Assembly: GCF_000014865.1 (NCBI RefSeq)
Contig: NC_008576.1
Span: forward strand, 1,331,501-1,395,500
DNA: 64,000 nucleotides
Direction: 5' to 3'
From: Magnetococcus marinus MC-1
Lineage (GTDB): Bacteria > Pseudomonadota > Magnetococcia > Magnetococcales > Magnetococcaceae
Shown: in pieces, positions 1 to 10,000 of the stretch
Layout: every line of letters begins with the position of its first letter
Position numbering within the stretch: the stretch's first letter is position 1
The notes under the pieces: generated by a model
What the model was told of the DNA's origin: nothing
The model's input: only the letters and a program-made list of their open reading frames with translations
Databases searched by the model: none
Made by a program: the position numbers and the translations under genes

Positions 1-630
1 GCCTTTGTGGGGGTGTGGCGGTAGATCTGGGGCATCGGTTTCCAACACGAGGGCGGTGTCATCCACACTGCGTGCAAGGGTTTGCAAGCGTCGTGAGTGG
101 GGCCGGGTGAGCATGCCGCCAAAGCCGAGTTTAAAGCCTAACCGGCCATAACGGGTGGCCTGATCCAGGCTACCATTAAAGGCATGCACAATGCCGCCCC
201 AGGGAAATTTGAGCTGGTTAAGCATCTGTAACATGGGTTCGTGAGCCTTGCGCACATGCAGCAACAGCGGGCTTTGCCGTTGCTGGGCCAGCCGTAACTG
301 TTGCCGTAAGAGGTGCTGCTGGGCTGCGTGGGTGGTGGCGGGTAGGGTATAGTCCAGGCCAATTTCACCCATCAACGGGGGTTGCAGCAGGCCTAACCAG
401 TATTGCAGTTGGTCGATGGCATCCACCGGGTGTTGCGCCATAAAAAAGGGGTGTAGCCCCAGGGCTAGGGTTATGCCCGGCCTTTGTAACTTTTGCAATG
501 CAGGAAAACCCGCCAAGCTCACACCGGGCACCACCCACTGGCTAACACCAGCGGCGCGGCTGCGGCTTAACACGGCCTCTAGACGCTGGTATAAATGGGG
601 GTCGTCCAGGTGGCAGTGGGTGTCGATCAT
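1..630 (-). CDS. tatD: TatD-family metal-dependent DNase/hydrolase, C-terminus beyond the left edge
   Basis: The minus strand is open from an ATG at 628-630 to the window edge (210 codons, no stop). The protein starts with MIDTHCHLDD, the metal-binding HxH motif of the TatD amidohydrolase fold, continues with GEIGLDYT (the metal-ligand Glu region) and LLLHVRKA (the conserved His strand), then a VHAFNGS segment, and reaches LETDAPDLPPHPHKG, the TatD signature Asp. These motifs appear in family order and spacing. The family hydrolyses DNA (3'-5' exonuclease) or related phosphoesters in the cytoplasm. A typical TatD is about 260 residues, so roughly 50 are missing. The next gene upstream on this strand is the CZB protein, 157 bp away, so an operon is possible but not evident. 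Confidence 0.9.
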   Translation of the reverse strand, partial: MIDTHCHLDDPHLYQRLEAVLSRSRAAGVSQWVVPGVSLAGFPALQKLQRPGITLALGLHPFFMAQHPVDAIDQLQYWLGLLQPPLMGEIGLDYTLPATTHAAQQHLLRQQLRLAQQRQSPLLLHVRKAHEPMLQMLNQLKFPWGGIVHAFNGSLDQATRYGRLGFKLGFGGMLTRPHSRRLQTLARSVDDTALVLETDAPDLPPHPHKG

Positions 631-745
631 GCCGGTTCTTTATGGAGGTTGGGTGCTGGCTTGGCCGTGGATTTTTATTAAGGTCTGTTTTGGGTGGCCG
701 GGGATCGTGCCTGCTCTTCCCCAACACCCATGCCCCAAGTGTAAC

Positions 746-766
746 CGCAACACGCTTGCTGTTGCG
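746..766. other. perfect 7-bp inverted repeat between CZB gene and tatD
   Basis: CGCAACA and TGTTGCG flank a 7-base loop, just downstream of the CZB-protein stop on the minus strand. There is no T tract, so it is a weak terminator candidate at best; it could equally be an RNA hairpin in a tatD leader. Confidence 0.3.
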
Positions 767-787
767 AGGCCGACGCAAGGCCGAGGA

Positions 788-1615
788 TCATAGCGCGGTA
801 TGTTCCGAGGTAATGGATGCGCTATGGCCAAGGTGCATCTCAATGCGGGTAAGCAAATAGATAATCTCTCTGCTCAAAACTTGCAGCTTGGCATAGGCAT
901 TATCCGCTGACTCGGAGCGGCCATGGCGCAGGGCACCAATAACCGCCCGTGAATAGTCATGAAACGACTTGTGCGACTCATTCAAGAGCTGAATTTCAGG
1001 GAGGTCGGCATGCATTTTAAGCCCAATGTCATGGATCCAAACCCCTAGATCGCAGTGGTCCAGTTGCGCCAAATCGGCTTGCCGGGCATGTCCATGAAAA
1101 GCGTTCTCCATTTCATCTTGTATCCACAGAACATGGAAGAGGCGGGCGTCGGAAACATTAAGGTGCAACTCTTTATGCAGTCTGTCATGGCTAGGCGGTG
1201 AAAAAATTTGCATAAGTCCTTGAAAAGCCGATCTTTGCGTTTTGGCTTCAACTTGCTGTTGCCGGTATTCCAGTTCCAGCAAGGTTAAGAGATATAAAAT
1301 TTCACGGCTTTCTACGCGGAGCTGTTTTTTCTCTTTTTCAAACTCATCACGTTCGCCACGCTGTGCGGCCAGATAACACGCATCTACAGCGGTATGGAAG
1401 AGATGATGATGTTTTTGAATGCGGCTAAGGACAGGAAAATCTTGCAGCTTTTTTGCGCTTACCCGGTTAAGCCAATGGCCGAGCTCACATTGCTGAGACT
1501 TCGGCCAGTCTGGTACGGAGCCTATCATGGACTCAAACGGGCGATCTAAATGGCTTTCCCAGGTGATGTGGATCACTCTTGCTTGATGAAAATCAAGTTT
1601 ATTCTGTTTGCTCAT
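788..1615 (-). CDS. Soluble protein with two tandem CZB (chemoreceptor zinc-binding) domains
   Basis: 275 residues, no membrane segment, signal peptide or MCP signalling domain. Two homologous halves each carry the CZB 3His-1Cys zinc set. The first has H16 (in VIHITWESHL), C43 (in QQCELGHWL) and H70/H74 (HHLFH). The second has H161 (in RLFHVLW), C188 (in DHCDLGVWI) and H215/H219 (HKSFH). Each half ends in a similar helix (ILYLLTLLE, IIYLLTRIE), which supports internal duplication. CZB domains bind zinc tightly and, in chemoreceptors and the diguanylate cyclase DgcZ, transmit zinc or hypochlorite signals through the Cys. Here there is no output domain, so the protein probably acts by contact with a partner or as a zinc-binding module; that is inference. 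The ATG at 1615 is the natural start. The gene is divergent from the Cache gene. Confidence 0.82.
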   Translation of the reverse strand: MSKQNKLDFHQARVIHITWESHLDRPFESMIGSVPDWPKSQQCELGHWLNRVSAKKLQDFPVLSRIQKHHHLFHTAVDACYLAAQRGERDEFEKEKKQLRVESREILYLLTLLELEYRQQQVEAKTQRSAFQGLMQIFSPPSHDRLHKELHLNVSDARLFHVLWIQDEMENAFHGHARQADLAQLDHCDLGVWIHDIGLKMHADLPEIQLLNESHKSFHDYSRAVIGALRHGRSESADNAYAKLQVLSREIIYLLTRIEMHLGHSASITSEHTAL

Positions 1616-1795
1616 GGATCAATCCTGTCCCAAAAAGGTTCGAAAAAATTATAGGTGCAAATGTCTGGCTTGTCACTTATGAATCGGGGGTGCCCAGTGG
1701 GTAAGTAGGGCGACGCCATAAAGCAACACTTTCAGCATGGTGAAAAAAAGCCTACCATGGGGCGTCGTTTACTCGGTTAGGTAAAGGAGCGGATT

Positions 1796-2749
1796 GTGCT
1801 GTATAGCAGCCTGAAAGAGAGCATTCGTAAGCAGCGTGAGGATCTCACTGCACTGCTGGGGAACACCATGTATGATCTGGCTAAACAGTGCGCCAAAGAT
1901 ATGCCCGACCGGCAACGGTTGGAGCAGCGTTTAACCGCCTCAATACCCAATATCCCCTATTGCAAACATCTGTTTATTACCGACGCCCGCGCCCGCCAAA
2001 TTATTGATAATATTACCCGTGAAGGGCATGATCCTCGGCATATGGCGCGGGACCGTTCCACCCGTCCCTATATGCAAAACATTGTGGGTACCACCGACTT
2101 TAAATTGTCCGAAGCCTACATCAGCCGCAATAACAATCGCCCCTCCTTGACGGCGGTGCAGGTGATCCGTGATCCAGAGGGTATGATCATCGGCTTTCTC
2201 GGTGCCGATTATGATCTGCGCGAGCTACCAGGAACCCAATCTCTGTACAAAGAAAATCATAGCTGGCGACAGATCAAGGGCGATCCGGCTATTCGTAGTG
2301 GTCTGTTTCAGCAGCATCGGGTGGAAAGCGCACTGGATCGGCGTATAGATGATGTGCTGGCATTGATGACCGAATTGATGAGCGAAAATGGGGTGTTTCA
2401 TGGCAAACTGCACTTTTCCAGCAGTCGGGCTTCGTTGTGGTTGGTGGATGATCCCTACTCCTATCGCATTTTAAGTTTTGATGATCTTATTGATCCCGAT
2501 GTCTGTCTGGCCTATCCTCACCAACCCTACACCCAGCGGGCGGTGGTTCCCAAAACGGCGATCCCTAAGGTGTTTGAGATGTTGAAAGAGCTGCGTTTTG
2601 CCGATGAGGTAATCTATCTGCGTAATGCATCCCTAAATATTTGCAATGGTTTGGTTGCACTCAATTTTTCTTGTGATGGCTCCCACTATATCGGTTGGGA
2701 GGAGTTTTTGACCAAGGGGTTGGATTTCTGGTTTGGTGGGGCTGAGTAG
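1796..2749 (+). CDS. Cache (PDC)-type sensor domain protein without transmembrane or output domain
   Basis: 317 residues starting at GTG 1796 behind a good ribosome site (AAAGGAG, seven bases before the start). Residues about 30-150 carry the Cache/PDC pattern: a helical lead, LFITDARAR, RDRSTRPYMQN, AYISRNNNRPSLTAVQVI and GMIIGFLGADYDL, which are the usual small-molecule-pocket strands. Cache domains are normally extracytoplasmic, flanked by two membrane helices and linked to an MCP, kinase or cyclase. Here I see neither signal peptide nor membrane helix, and the C-terminal ~150 residues match no output domain I recognise. It is probably cytoplasmic and works through a partner. The next gene begins 8 bp after its stop, so the two are likely cotranscribed. 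Confidence 0.7.
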   Translation: MLYSSLKESIRKQREDLTALLGNTMYDLAKQCAKDMPDRQRLEQRLTASIPNIPYCKHLFITDARARQIIDNITREGHDPRHMARDRSTRPYMQNIVGTTDFKLSEAYISRNNNRPSLTAVQVIRDPEGMIIGFLGADYDLRELPGTQSLYKENHSWRQIKGDPAIRSGLFQQHRVESALDRRIDDVLALMTELMSENGVFHGKLHFSSSRASLWLVDDPYSYRILSFDDLIDPDVCLAYPHQPYTQRAVVPKTAIPKVFEMLKELRFADEVIYLRNASLNICNGLVALNFSCDGSHYIGWEEFLTKGLDFWFGGAE

Positions 2750-2757
2750 GGGCATCT

Positions 2758-3138
2758 ATGTGGATTTTTCTTGAGGGTGGACGATTTCTTTCACTGGTAG
2801 CCGACCCCAACCACGGGGATATGCTACTGGTACGTGCCCGCTTGCCGGGTGATATTGAGGTGGATTTTCCCGACGCCAAGGTGCAGGAACACCCCCTGAA
2901 CGAAGACGAACCAAGCGCCTATCGCTATACCGCCCAGGTTAGTCGTGGGGCGGTGCTTAAAGCCATTGCCCATGAGTTGGAAGATCTTCACTATAGCCGG
3001 TTTCAACAAAGCGTCTGCAATGCCAACCGAGTCTGGGCAACCCAACAGTGCGACGCGGTGATGCAACAAGCCCAAGAAACCGCCCGCAGCGGGGTGCAGC
3101 AACACTCCCTCTGTTACCCGCCTCATTTGCAGGAGTAG
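2758..3138 (+). CDS. Conserved-looking hypothetical protein, 126 aa
   Basis: It starts at ATG 2758, 8 bp after the Cache gene. It opens with MWIFLEGGRFLSLVAD, then LLVRARLPGDIEVDFPDA, a layout I associate with small uncharacterised proteobacterial proteins that start with a short beta-rich domain; I cannot give a function. The centre (YRYTAQVSRGAVLKAIAHELEDLHYSRFQQSV) looks helical. There are three cysteines, no signal peptide and no membrane segment. Its position directly behind the Cache gene suggests a shared transcript and possibly a shared role. The antisense frame over it is judged a shadow. Confidence 0.7.
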   Translation: MWIFLEGGRFLSLVADPNHGDMLLVRARLPGDIEVDFPDAKVQEHPLNEDEPSAYRYTAQVSRGAVLKAIAHELEDLHYSRFQQSVCNANRVWATQQCDAVMQQAQETARSGVQQHSLCYPPHLQE

Positions 3139-3198
3139 CCTCCTGTTCGGGGCTTATACCGTAACGGTGTGCATTGTCTCATGGAAAAGGGGCCAAAG

Positions 3199-3414
3199 AT
3201 GAGCGAAGAATTATTAAAAAATCTACAGGGCATGACCCCCGCCAGCATCGTTAAGCTGGAGAAACTTAAAGGGGAGTTGGAGAGCCTGCATCAACTCATG
3301 CTCAATACCGAAGGTATGTCCCAGGATGAGATCGAGGGGCGTATTCGTCAGTTTCGTGATAAAGAACAGCAGGTTAAAGCGTTTCTCGCGGCGCTAGGCT
3401 TGCTGCCCTCTTGA
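3199..3414 (+). CDS. Small helical hypothetical protein (71 aa)
   Basis: I chose ATG 3199 because AAAAGGGG lies at a fitting distance upstream; the longer reading from 3169 adds ten residues with no ribosome site. The product is short, charged and helical: MSEELLKNLQGM, a leucine-rich helix (IVKLEKLKGELESLHQLML) and KEQQVKAFLAALGLLPS. It may form a coiled coil. I recognise no family. It follows the Cache and hypothetical genes in the same direction after a 60-bp gap. Confidence 0.6.
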   Translation: MSEELLKNLQGMTPASIVKLEKLKGELESLHQLMLNTEGMSQDEIEGRIRQFRDKEQQVKAFLAALGLLPS

Positions 3415-3473
3415 GTGCGACCCCTTAACGGCGAGGCTAAGCAGGTCGTACACGGCTGAAGAAAGCATCGCCC

Positions 3474-3953
3474 TTAGGTGTAGAAGATTTCCACAAAAAA
3501 AGGCCCAACAGGGGTCTTGAAAAATTGACGTACACTGTGGTTGAACTCTCTAGAGTTGGCCTCAAACACTCCGTTTTGGCCCAGAATGGAGGGCGGGCTA
3601 AGATTGATCTCGCCATGCTCAACAGCCAACTCGGTCTGGATGCTCCCCGCCACCATATTGGCGACCTCGCCAAAACCGTCGTAGACCTCTTCGCCCATCT
3701 CTTCCAAGGTTTCACCCAATAGGGCCGAGGTCATCGCCATAGCGACATGTTCTGGGGCCGAGAGAAATAATCCACCTTGAACGGCCCCATTGAGTAAAAT
3801 CAGCGCCGAAGTCTCCGCTTCAGGAGGGGCATAGTCACCATTGACATCCCGGACCAGGGTGGGACCTGCTGTGACATCCATGGATAAAAAGGTGATGGCA
3901 ATATCACGTACACCGGTTTTAACGGCGGTAGAGATGTCACTTTCCATACTCAT
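3474..3953 (-). CDS. cheX: CheX-like chemotaxis phosphatase
   Basis: 159 residues with the overall CheX pattern: an N-terminal helix, ALILLNGAVQGGLFLSAP (the GxxxG strand pair), then GEEVYDGFGEVANMVAGSIQTEL. In this segment E96 and N99 match the catalytic Glu-x2-Asn that CheC/CheX/FliY phosphatases use to remove phosphate from CheY~P. Only one such motif is present, as in CheX. The C-terminal FFVEIFYT strand is also typical. Stand-alone CheX proteins often act on CheY-like receivers outside the core chemotaxis cluster; no cheA or cheY is visible here, so the partner is unknown. It converges with the small helical gene and is divergent from the cytochrome c gene. Confidence 0.8.
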   Translation of the reverse strand: MSMESDISTAVKTGVRDIAITFLSMDVTAGPTLVRDVNGDYAPPEAETSALILLNGAVQGGLFLSAPEHVAMAMTSALLGETLEEMGEEVYDGFGEVANMVAGSIQTELAVEHGEINLSPPSILGQNGVFEANSREFNHSVRQFFKTPVGPFFVEIFYT

Positions 3954-4421
3954 GTTATCTCATGTCCTGTCTGGCTAGTCGCAGGTGCAATGCACCACTG
4001 TCGGTGAGACAAGGTATAGAGCGGTCTGTTAACCAAAAAAACGGCATGCACGCAAAGCTTTAATCCACCTTGCCTGCTTACGGTAAACCCACTCTCTACC
4101 ACCGCAATGTTCTACCCTTATGGGGTGCGATTCAAGTGAATAAATGCTATCCAAAAGGTGATAAACAATGGCTTAACCCGTGTGAAATGGGTATCTGTAT
4201 GGAAAATTACAAGGTTTATTAAACTTTACCCATACAGAAGCGGTTGGCGTGTAAAATATCCGTACCGATCAAAGATATACGCCATGCAGGCTGATTTGGC
4301 AAGCTTGCCTCATATAAAGTGATTATTTCTTGCTCAGTTGGGAACTCATGGACTCAATAGATGTCTCTGTTGCATGCGTAACTGCGGAGGGGACCGTTCA
4401 AGCTAAAAGGAGTGGATCGTC
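3954..4421. other. 468-bp intergenic region between cheX and cytochrome c
   Basis: No convincing gene. It must hold the promoters of the divergent cheX and cytochrome c genes. The visible structure is a dyad: TCTGTATGG at 4194-4202 and its exact complement CCATACAGA at 4230-4238, with a nested palindrome GTTTATTAAAC at 4214-4224 between the arms. This could be a regulator site or RNA hairpin; I cannot assign it. Confidence 0.4.
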
Positions 4422-4727
4422 GTGAAGTCTATGAAGTGGATGGGTGTGTTGGCTGCTTGTGTCCTGCTCAGCGGCTGTGGTGGCAGTAATGACTATTCAC
4501 CCGCAGCGGGTACCAGCCCAGATAAAATCTATGCCGAAGCCTGCGCCGGCTGCCATGGGGATAAAGGTGCCGGTAAAATGGGCTTTTTGCTCAAAGTCGC
4601 CGGGAGTGACGCCGAGCCCGCCGCTATGGCCGCACACATCAAAGAGGGGGGGATGGTGATGCCCGCTTTCCCCAATATTGGCGATGCCGACCGTATGGCC
4701 ATTGCCCTCTACCTGAAGAGCCTGTGA
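4422..4727 (+). CDS. Small class I cytochrome c, predicted lipoprotein
   Basis: 101 residues from GTG 4422, behind AAAAGGAGTGG. The N-terminus has a short basic region, a hydrophobic stretch and lipobox LLSGC with lipidation Cys19, so the mature protein should be membrane-anchored in the periplasm. CAGCH at 41-45 is the single heme c site (C41, C44, H45 axial). The probable second axial ligand is M80 in VMPAFP, and the chain ends with the usual helix MAIALYLKSL. It would carry single electrons between respiratory complexes. No oxidase or dehydrogenase is adjacent, so its partner is unknown. A terminator follows at 4861-4897. Confidence 0.88.
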   Translation: MKSMKWMGVLAACVLLSGCGGSNDYSPAAGTSPDKIYAEACAGCHGDKGAGKMGFLLKVAGSDAEPAAMAAHIKEGGMVMPAFPNIGDADRMAIALYLKSL

Positions 4728-4860
4728 CACTCTCCCTACTCGAAAGAGGGGGCTCATAGAGGGGGCCAAGTAACCGCTGCATGGGTAGGGATTCATGAAA
4801 TATCCAGGCTAGCTATGGCAAGGCTGTCATGTAGTAAAGAGGCCCTCTTGCGGCAGGGAA

Positions 4861-4897
4861 AAAAAAAGGCCACCGGACAACTCCGGTGGCCTTTTTT
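4861..4897. terminator. Bidirectional intrinsic terminator between cytochrome c and the giant gene
   Basis: A perfect 15-bp stem (AAAAAAGGCCACCGG at 4862-4876, loop ACAACT, complement 4883-4897) has an A run on one side and a T run on the other. It can therefore end both the plus-strand cytochrome c transcript and the minus-strand giant transcript, whose stop codon is 20 bp away. Confidence 0.93.
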
Positions 4898-4916
4898 GCA
4901 ACCCTTATGGGGTCAC

Positions 4917-7076
4917 TCAGACCTGTAACAACTGCATGGTAATGTCCGACTCCACCAGCAGGCTGGCGGTGCCGCTGGTGTAGCTATGATAGGTGGTTTG
5001 ATCAATGACTTGATCCGCCCCCTGTGCCCAAGATGCGGCTGCGGTCTGCACCACATCATCACTATTACCGTGGATCAGTAATTGGTCCGTGGTGGAGGAG
5101 AGATCCAGCACATCTTGTACAGTGAGCTGCATGGTCACAGCCCCATCACCGGTGATGTCAATCGCCTCAATATCCGTCAGCACCGTTCCACTCAAACCCG
5201 AGAGATTTAAGAGATAATCCTCTTCAAACAGTACCAGGGTATCGGTACCAGCCCCACCATCAATGGTGCTGTCGGTGTCATCCCATACCAGGAAGTCATT
5301 GCCATCCTCGCCATGGAGAGCATCCATCCCGGCACCGCCTTCCAGGAAGTCATCTCCTGCATCACCAAAAAGGGTCTGATCCCCCGCTCCGCTGCTGAGC
5401 AGATCGTTCAAAGTGCTCCCGTACAGGGCTGTGCCGTCCAGATCTGCGTTGCCCAGAATGGAACCGGTAAACTCTGGAGTGACAAACACATTGAACATGG
5501 TGGCAACCGCATTGCCGTTGGTATCGTTAACCGTTACCGTAAAGGTGTCGGTGCCGACAAAGTCGGTATGGGGCGTGTACTTCCAGGCATAGGCATCGGG
5601 CAGATAGGCGGCCACACCATGCTCCGCTGGGCCGGTCAGGCTGGAACTCAGGCTATCGCCATCGGGGTCATAGGCCAGCATGCCGCTGGTTAAGCTGGTA
5701 TTGGATTGGATGACAAAGTAGGTGTCATGTACCATGGGCGCATTGGTGATCGTGGTGGGCGTACCAAAGGCAGCCAACGAGTTGGCACCGGCCATATCCA
5801 TAACCCCAGTCGCATTGGCCACGCTCATATCCCAATAGCCAACCAAGCCCGCTTCTTCGCCCGATAAGGTGTTGGACATGGATTGCGCAAGGGTGGCCTG
5901 ATCCAAGGCGCTCTCCCACACCCGCACTTCATCAATCTGGCCGCTAAACAGGTCCTCCCCAAGATAGTCACTACCAATGGTCATGGTCGCACTGGCTGTG
6001 TTGGGGCTCGCCGTGATGACTGTGCCCACCGTTTGGCCGTTTACATACATTTGCGTGATACCCGTTTCACGCACCATCGCCACATGGTACCAGGTGTTAG
6101 CTTCTACCGTGAGCCCGCTGTGGTAAAGCGTGCCCGCACCGCTGCCCAGAGCCCCTTGCAGTGAATAGCTGCCGGCAGCATCCCAGTTGAGGAATAGACC
6201 AAATCCTGAAGCGACACCGTCGCCATTGCTGGTGATGATTTGATTGGTGTCGGTATCCTGACCATCCCACATAAACCACGATTCGATGGTAAAGTTATCC
6301 ACTACCGCCGTGGCGGCAGTGTTGCTCTGGTAATATTGATCGAAACCATTCATGGCGACGGCGCTGCCCAGATGACCCAGGTAGAGCGGATCATTGCTAT
6401 CTACCCCAGCGGTGGTGCCCAGTTGGGCATGGTTGCCGCTGTTGGAGTTTTCAAGCACGGTATTGCCCGCAACGATGTTAAAATCGTAGCTGGCCAACAG
6501 GTTGTCGTCGTTACTGCCCCAGGCTTGGTTATAGCTGTCGGCGATCTCCTGGGCGCTGCGTACATCGCCCCACACGCGCACAGTGTCCACCATCCCGCTA
6601 AAGCCATCCGCCGCGCCCGTCCACTCATCGTTGCCAATGAAAAGGTTCGACCCCGCGCTATCAACAAGGTCGGAGCTAAGCATGGCCGATGTACCAACCT
6701 GAGTACCATTGATATAGAGGGTTGCTTCGTTGGTGGTATCGTCAAAGCTGGCGGCAATGTGGTTCCAAGCGCCAACCATGTTGGGGTATGCGGTATTGTA
6801 GCCGGAAATATCAAACGATACCCCGGAGCCGTCGTGATACAGAGAGAGGGTCTGGTCACTGTCAAAGCCAAACCACATGACCTGATCCGCACCGAGTGTG
6901 GCCCCTTGAGCCATGACAACATCAACGGTGCCATCGGCGGATTGACGGTTAACCCAGGCTTCTAAGGTATAAGAGCGGTTGGCAACCGAAACCCCTTCAG
7001 CCACGATTTGATCATCCCCATCAAACTGCATGACCCCTTGGTGCGCCGCCGCATAGACCACAGGCGCACTACCGGT
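4917..7076 (-). repeat. 2.16-kb tandem duplication, unit 2, C-terminus of the giant protein
   Basis: It repeats unit 1: GSAPVVYAAAHQG start, two LamG domains, the HTDFVGTDTFTVTVNDTNG cadherin-like segment, and RTX nonapeptides GGAGDDFLE, GGAGMDALH, GEDGNDFLV. The last residues (LLVESDITMQLLQV) are hydrophobic, as is common in C-terminal type I secretion signals. RTX repeats fold on calcium outside the cell and help export. Confidence 0.88.
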
Positions 7077-10000
7077 GGCGGTGCCGCTGCTTGAATTGAA
7101 GGTGATCTGGTGATTGACCAGCAGGCTCGCCGTACCGCTGGTGTAGCTATGGTAGATGGAACCCGCGACGGTCTGGTCCGCACCCTGGGTCCATGTCCCA
7201 CCGGCTTGCAGGGTGTCGTCACTGTTGCCGTGCACCACCAACTGATCGCTGCTGGATGAGAGATCCAGTACATTTTGTTCGGTCAATAACAGGGTTACGG
7301 CACCGTCTCCTGTTATATCAATCTCTTCAATATTGTGTAGGGTGACACCACTTATACCGGCGAGGTCTAAGTTGTAGTTCTCCTCAAACAGTACCAGGGT
7401 ATCGGTACCAGCCCCACCATCAATGGTGCTGTCGGTGTCATCCCATACCAGCCAGTCATTGCCCTCATCGCCATAGAGTGCATCAATCCCAGCACCGCCC
7501 TCCAGGAAGTCATCTCCTGCGCCACCAGTAAGGTATTGATCCCCCGCTCCGCTGCTGAGCAGATCGTTCAAAGTGGTCCCGTACAGGGCTGTGCCATCCA
7601 GATCTGCGTCACCCAGAATGGAACCAGTAAACTCTGGAGTAACAAACACATTGAACATGGTGGCAACGGCGTTGCCGTTGGTATCGTTAACCGTTACCGT
7701 AAAGGTGTCGGTGCCGACAAAGTCGGTATAGGGTGTGTATTTCCAGGTATAGGCATCGGGCAGATAGACCGCGACACCATGCTCCGCAGAGACGGTCAGG
7801 CTAGAGCTTAGGGTGTCACCGTCTGGATCATAGGCCATCATACCACTGGTTATGCTGGTATTGGATTGGGTGACATAGTAGGTGTCATGCACCATGGGCG
7901 CATTGGTGATCGTGGTGGGCGCACCAAAGGCGGCCAACGAGTTGGCACCGGCCATATCCATAACCCCAGTCGCATTGGCCACGCTCATATCCCAATAGCC
8001 AACCAAGCCCGCTTCTTCGCCCGATAGGGTGTTGGACATGGATTGCGCAAGGGTGGCCTGATCCAAGGCGCTCTCCCATACCCGCACTTCATCAATCTGA
8101 CCGGAGAAGAGTTCGCCACCGGCATTGTCGCCGCCTATGGTCATAGCGGCACTGGGGGTGGCCGGACCAGCGGTGGTGCTGTTGCCCGCCGCTTGGCCGT
8201 TTACATACAACTGAGTTACGCCGCTATCACGTACCATGGCGACATGGTACCAGGTGTCGGCCTTGACCGTGACACCGCTGCTAAACGCCACGACCCCACC
8301 CATAAGCCCTTGGATGGAATAGCTGTTGGCAGCATCCGGTGTTAACAACATGCCGTAGCCCGTGGTTGAACTATCGCCGTTGTAAACGACCACTTGGTTG
8401 CTCCCCGTGTCGGTGCCATCCCACATAAACCACGACTCAAGGGTAAAGTTATCCACCGCCGTGGTGGCGGCCACGTTGCTCTGGTAATACTGGTTGGTAC
8501 CATTCAAGGCGACGGTGCTGCCCAGATGACCCACGTAGCGCGGATCATTGCTCTCCACCCCAGCGGTGGTGCCCAGTTGGGCGTGGTTGCCGTTGTTGGA
8601 GCTATCGAAAACGGTATTGTCCGCAACGATGTTAAAATCGTAATTGGCCAACAGGTTCTCTTCATTGCTGCCCCATGCTTGGTTATAGCTCTCTGCGATC
8701 TCTTGGGCGGTGCGCACATCGCTCCATATGCGCACCTGATCCAATAGGCCATCCAGCCCGTCAATGCCAGCAGCCCATGTACTGTTACCGATGCTCATGT
8801 CTGGGTCAGCGGCATTGGTGAAGGCAAAGCCCAAAATGCCGCTCGCCTGCAAGACACCGTTGATATAGATGTTACCCTCCCCACTGGTCACATCATAACT
8901 GGCGGCGACGTGGTACCACTCTCCCACAAGATTGCTGGTACCCTCGAAGTTACTGATATCCGCACTGATCCGGCCCGTCGCCCCATGGCCCATGGTCAAA
9001 TCATTATTGGGACCAAAGCCAAAGAACTGATATTGGCCATCCGTGGTAGTCGTCCCTTGGGTGAACAACATGTCCCAGTGTGAAGTGGATGTCGAGCGAT
9101 TGACCCAGGCCTCTAGGGTGTAGGAGCTGTTGGCGATGTTGACCCCGGTTACGGTGAGGGTGTCCGCTTCTCCGGTGGAAAACTGCATGGCTCCTTGATG
9201 CGCCGCCGTATAGACTACAGGCGCACTGCCGGTGGTGCCGGTGCTGCCCGTTGTTATATCCACCGTGATGGTGTTGGCGATGGCGCTGTTGGTGGTGCCA
9301 TCGTTCACATAGTAGCTGAAGCTGGTGTAGTTGCTGCCACTCTCGCCGCTATTGGGGGTGTAGTGCAGCAGCCCCGCATCCAGTTGTGCTTTGGTGACGA
9401 TGCTACCCGCGAAAGCCTCTTCCGTACCCACGTCCAAGCTACCATTGGCGTTGATGTCCAACCACAGGGTGCCCAGGGTGGGCGGCGACAACAGCTCAAC
9501 ATGGTCCAGCATATCCCCATCGGCATCATAAAAGAGGACGGCGCTGCTGGTAATGGTCACATCACCATCCTGGGCCACGGTCAAAGTGCTGTCCGCCGCG
9601 GTGGGCAGATCGTTGCGGGATAGGATCTGCAAGGTCGCCATGTAGGCATCGCTATCCTGGCTGCCATCGTTGGCAATAATGCTCAAGGAGAGCTCCCGCC
9701 CTTGGCGGGTTGGTTCATAGCTGCTCTCAAAGGTGATGCTGTTGAGCAGGCTGGTATAGTTGGCCAAGGTATCGCTGCCGCTGAGGGTGAGGGTTCCGGT
9801 GGTATCATTCCAGGTGGCGGTGATGTTGGCCGTGCTGCTGGCCGCCAGTGACTCGTATCCGGCCATATAACCATTGAGGAGGATTGACACAGCGTTCAGA
9901 TTGGCGCTGTCGCTGTCACTGAGGCTGAAGTTCAGCCCCAAAGCCTGAGCGCCGCTATCCTCCAGATAAGAGGCCAGCGCAGGGCTTGAAATGTTCTCAA

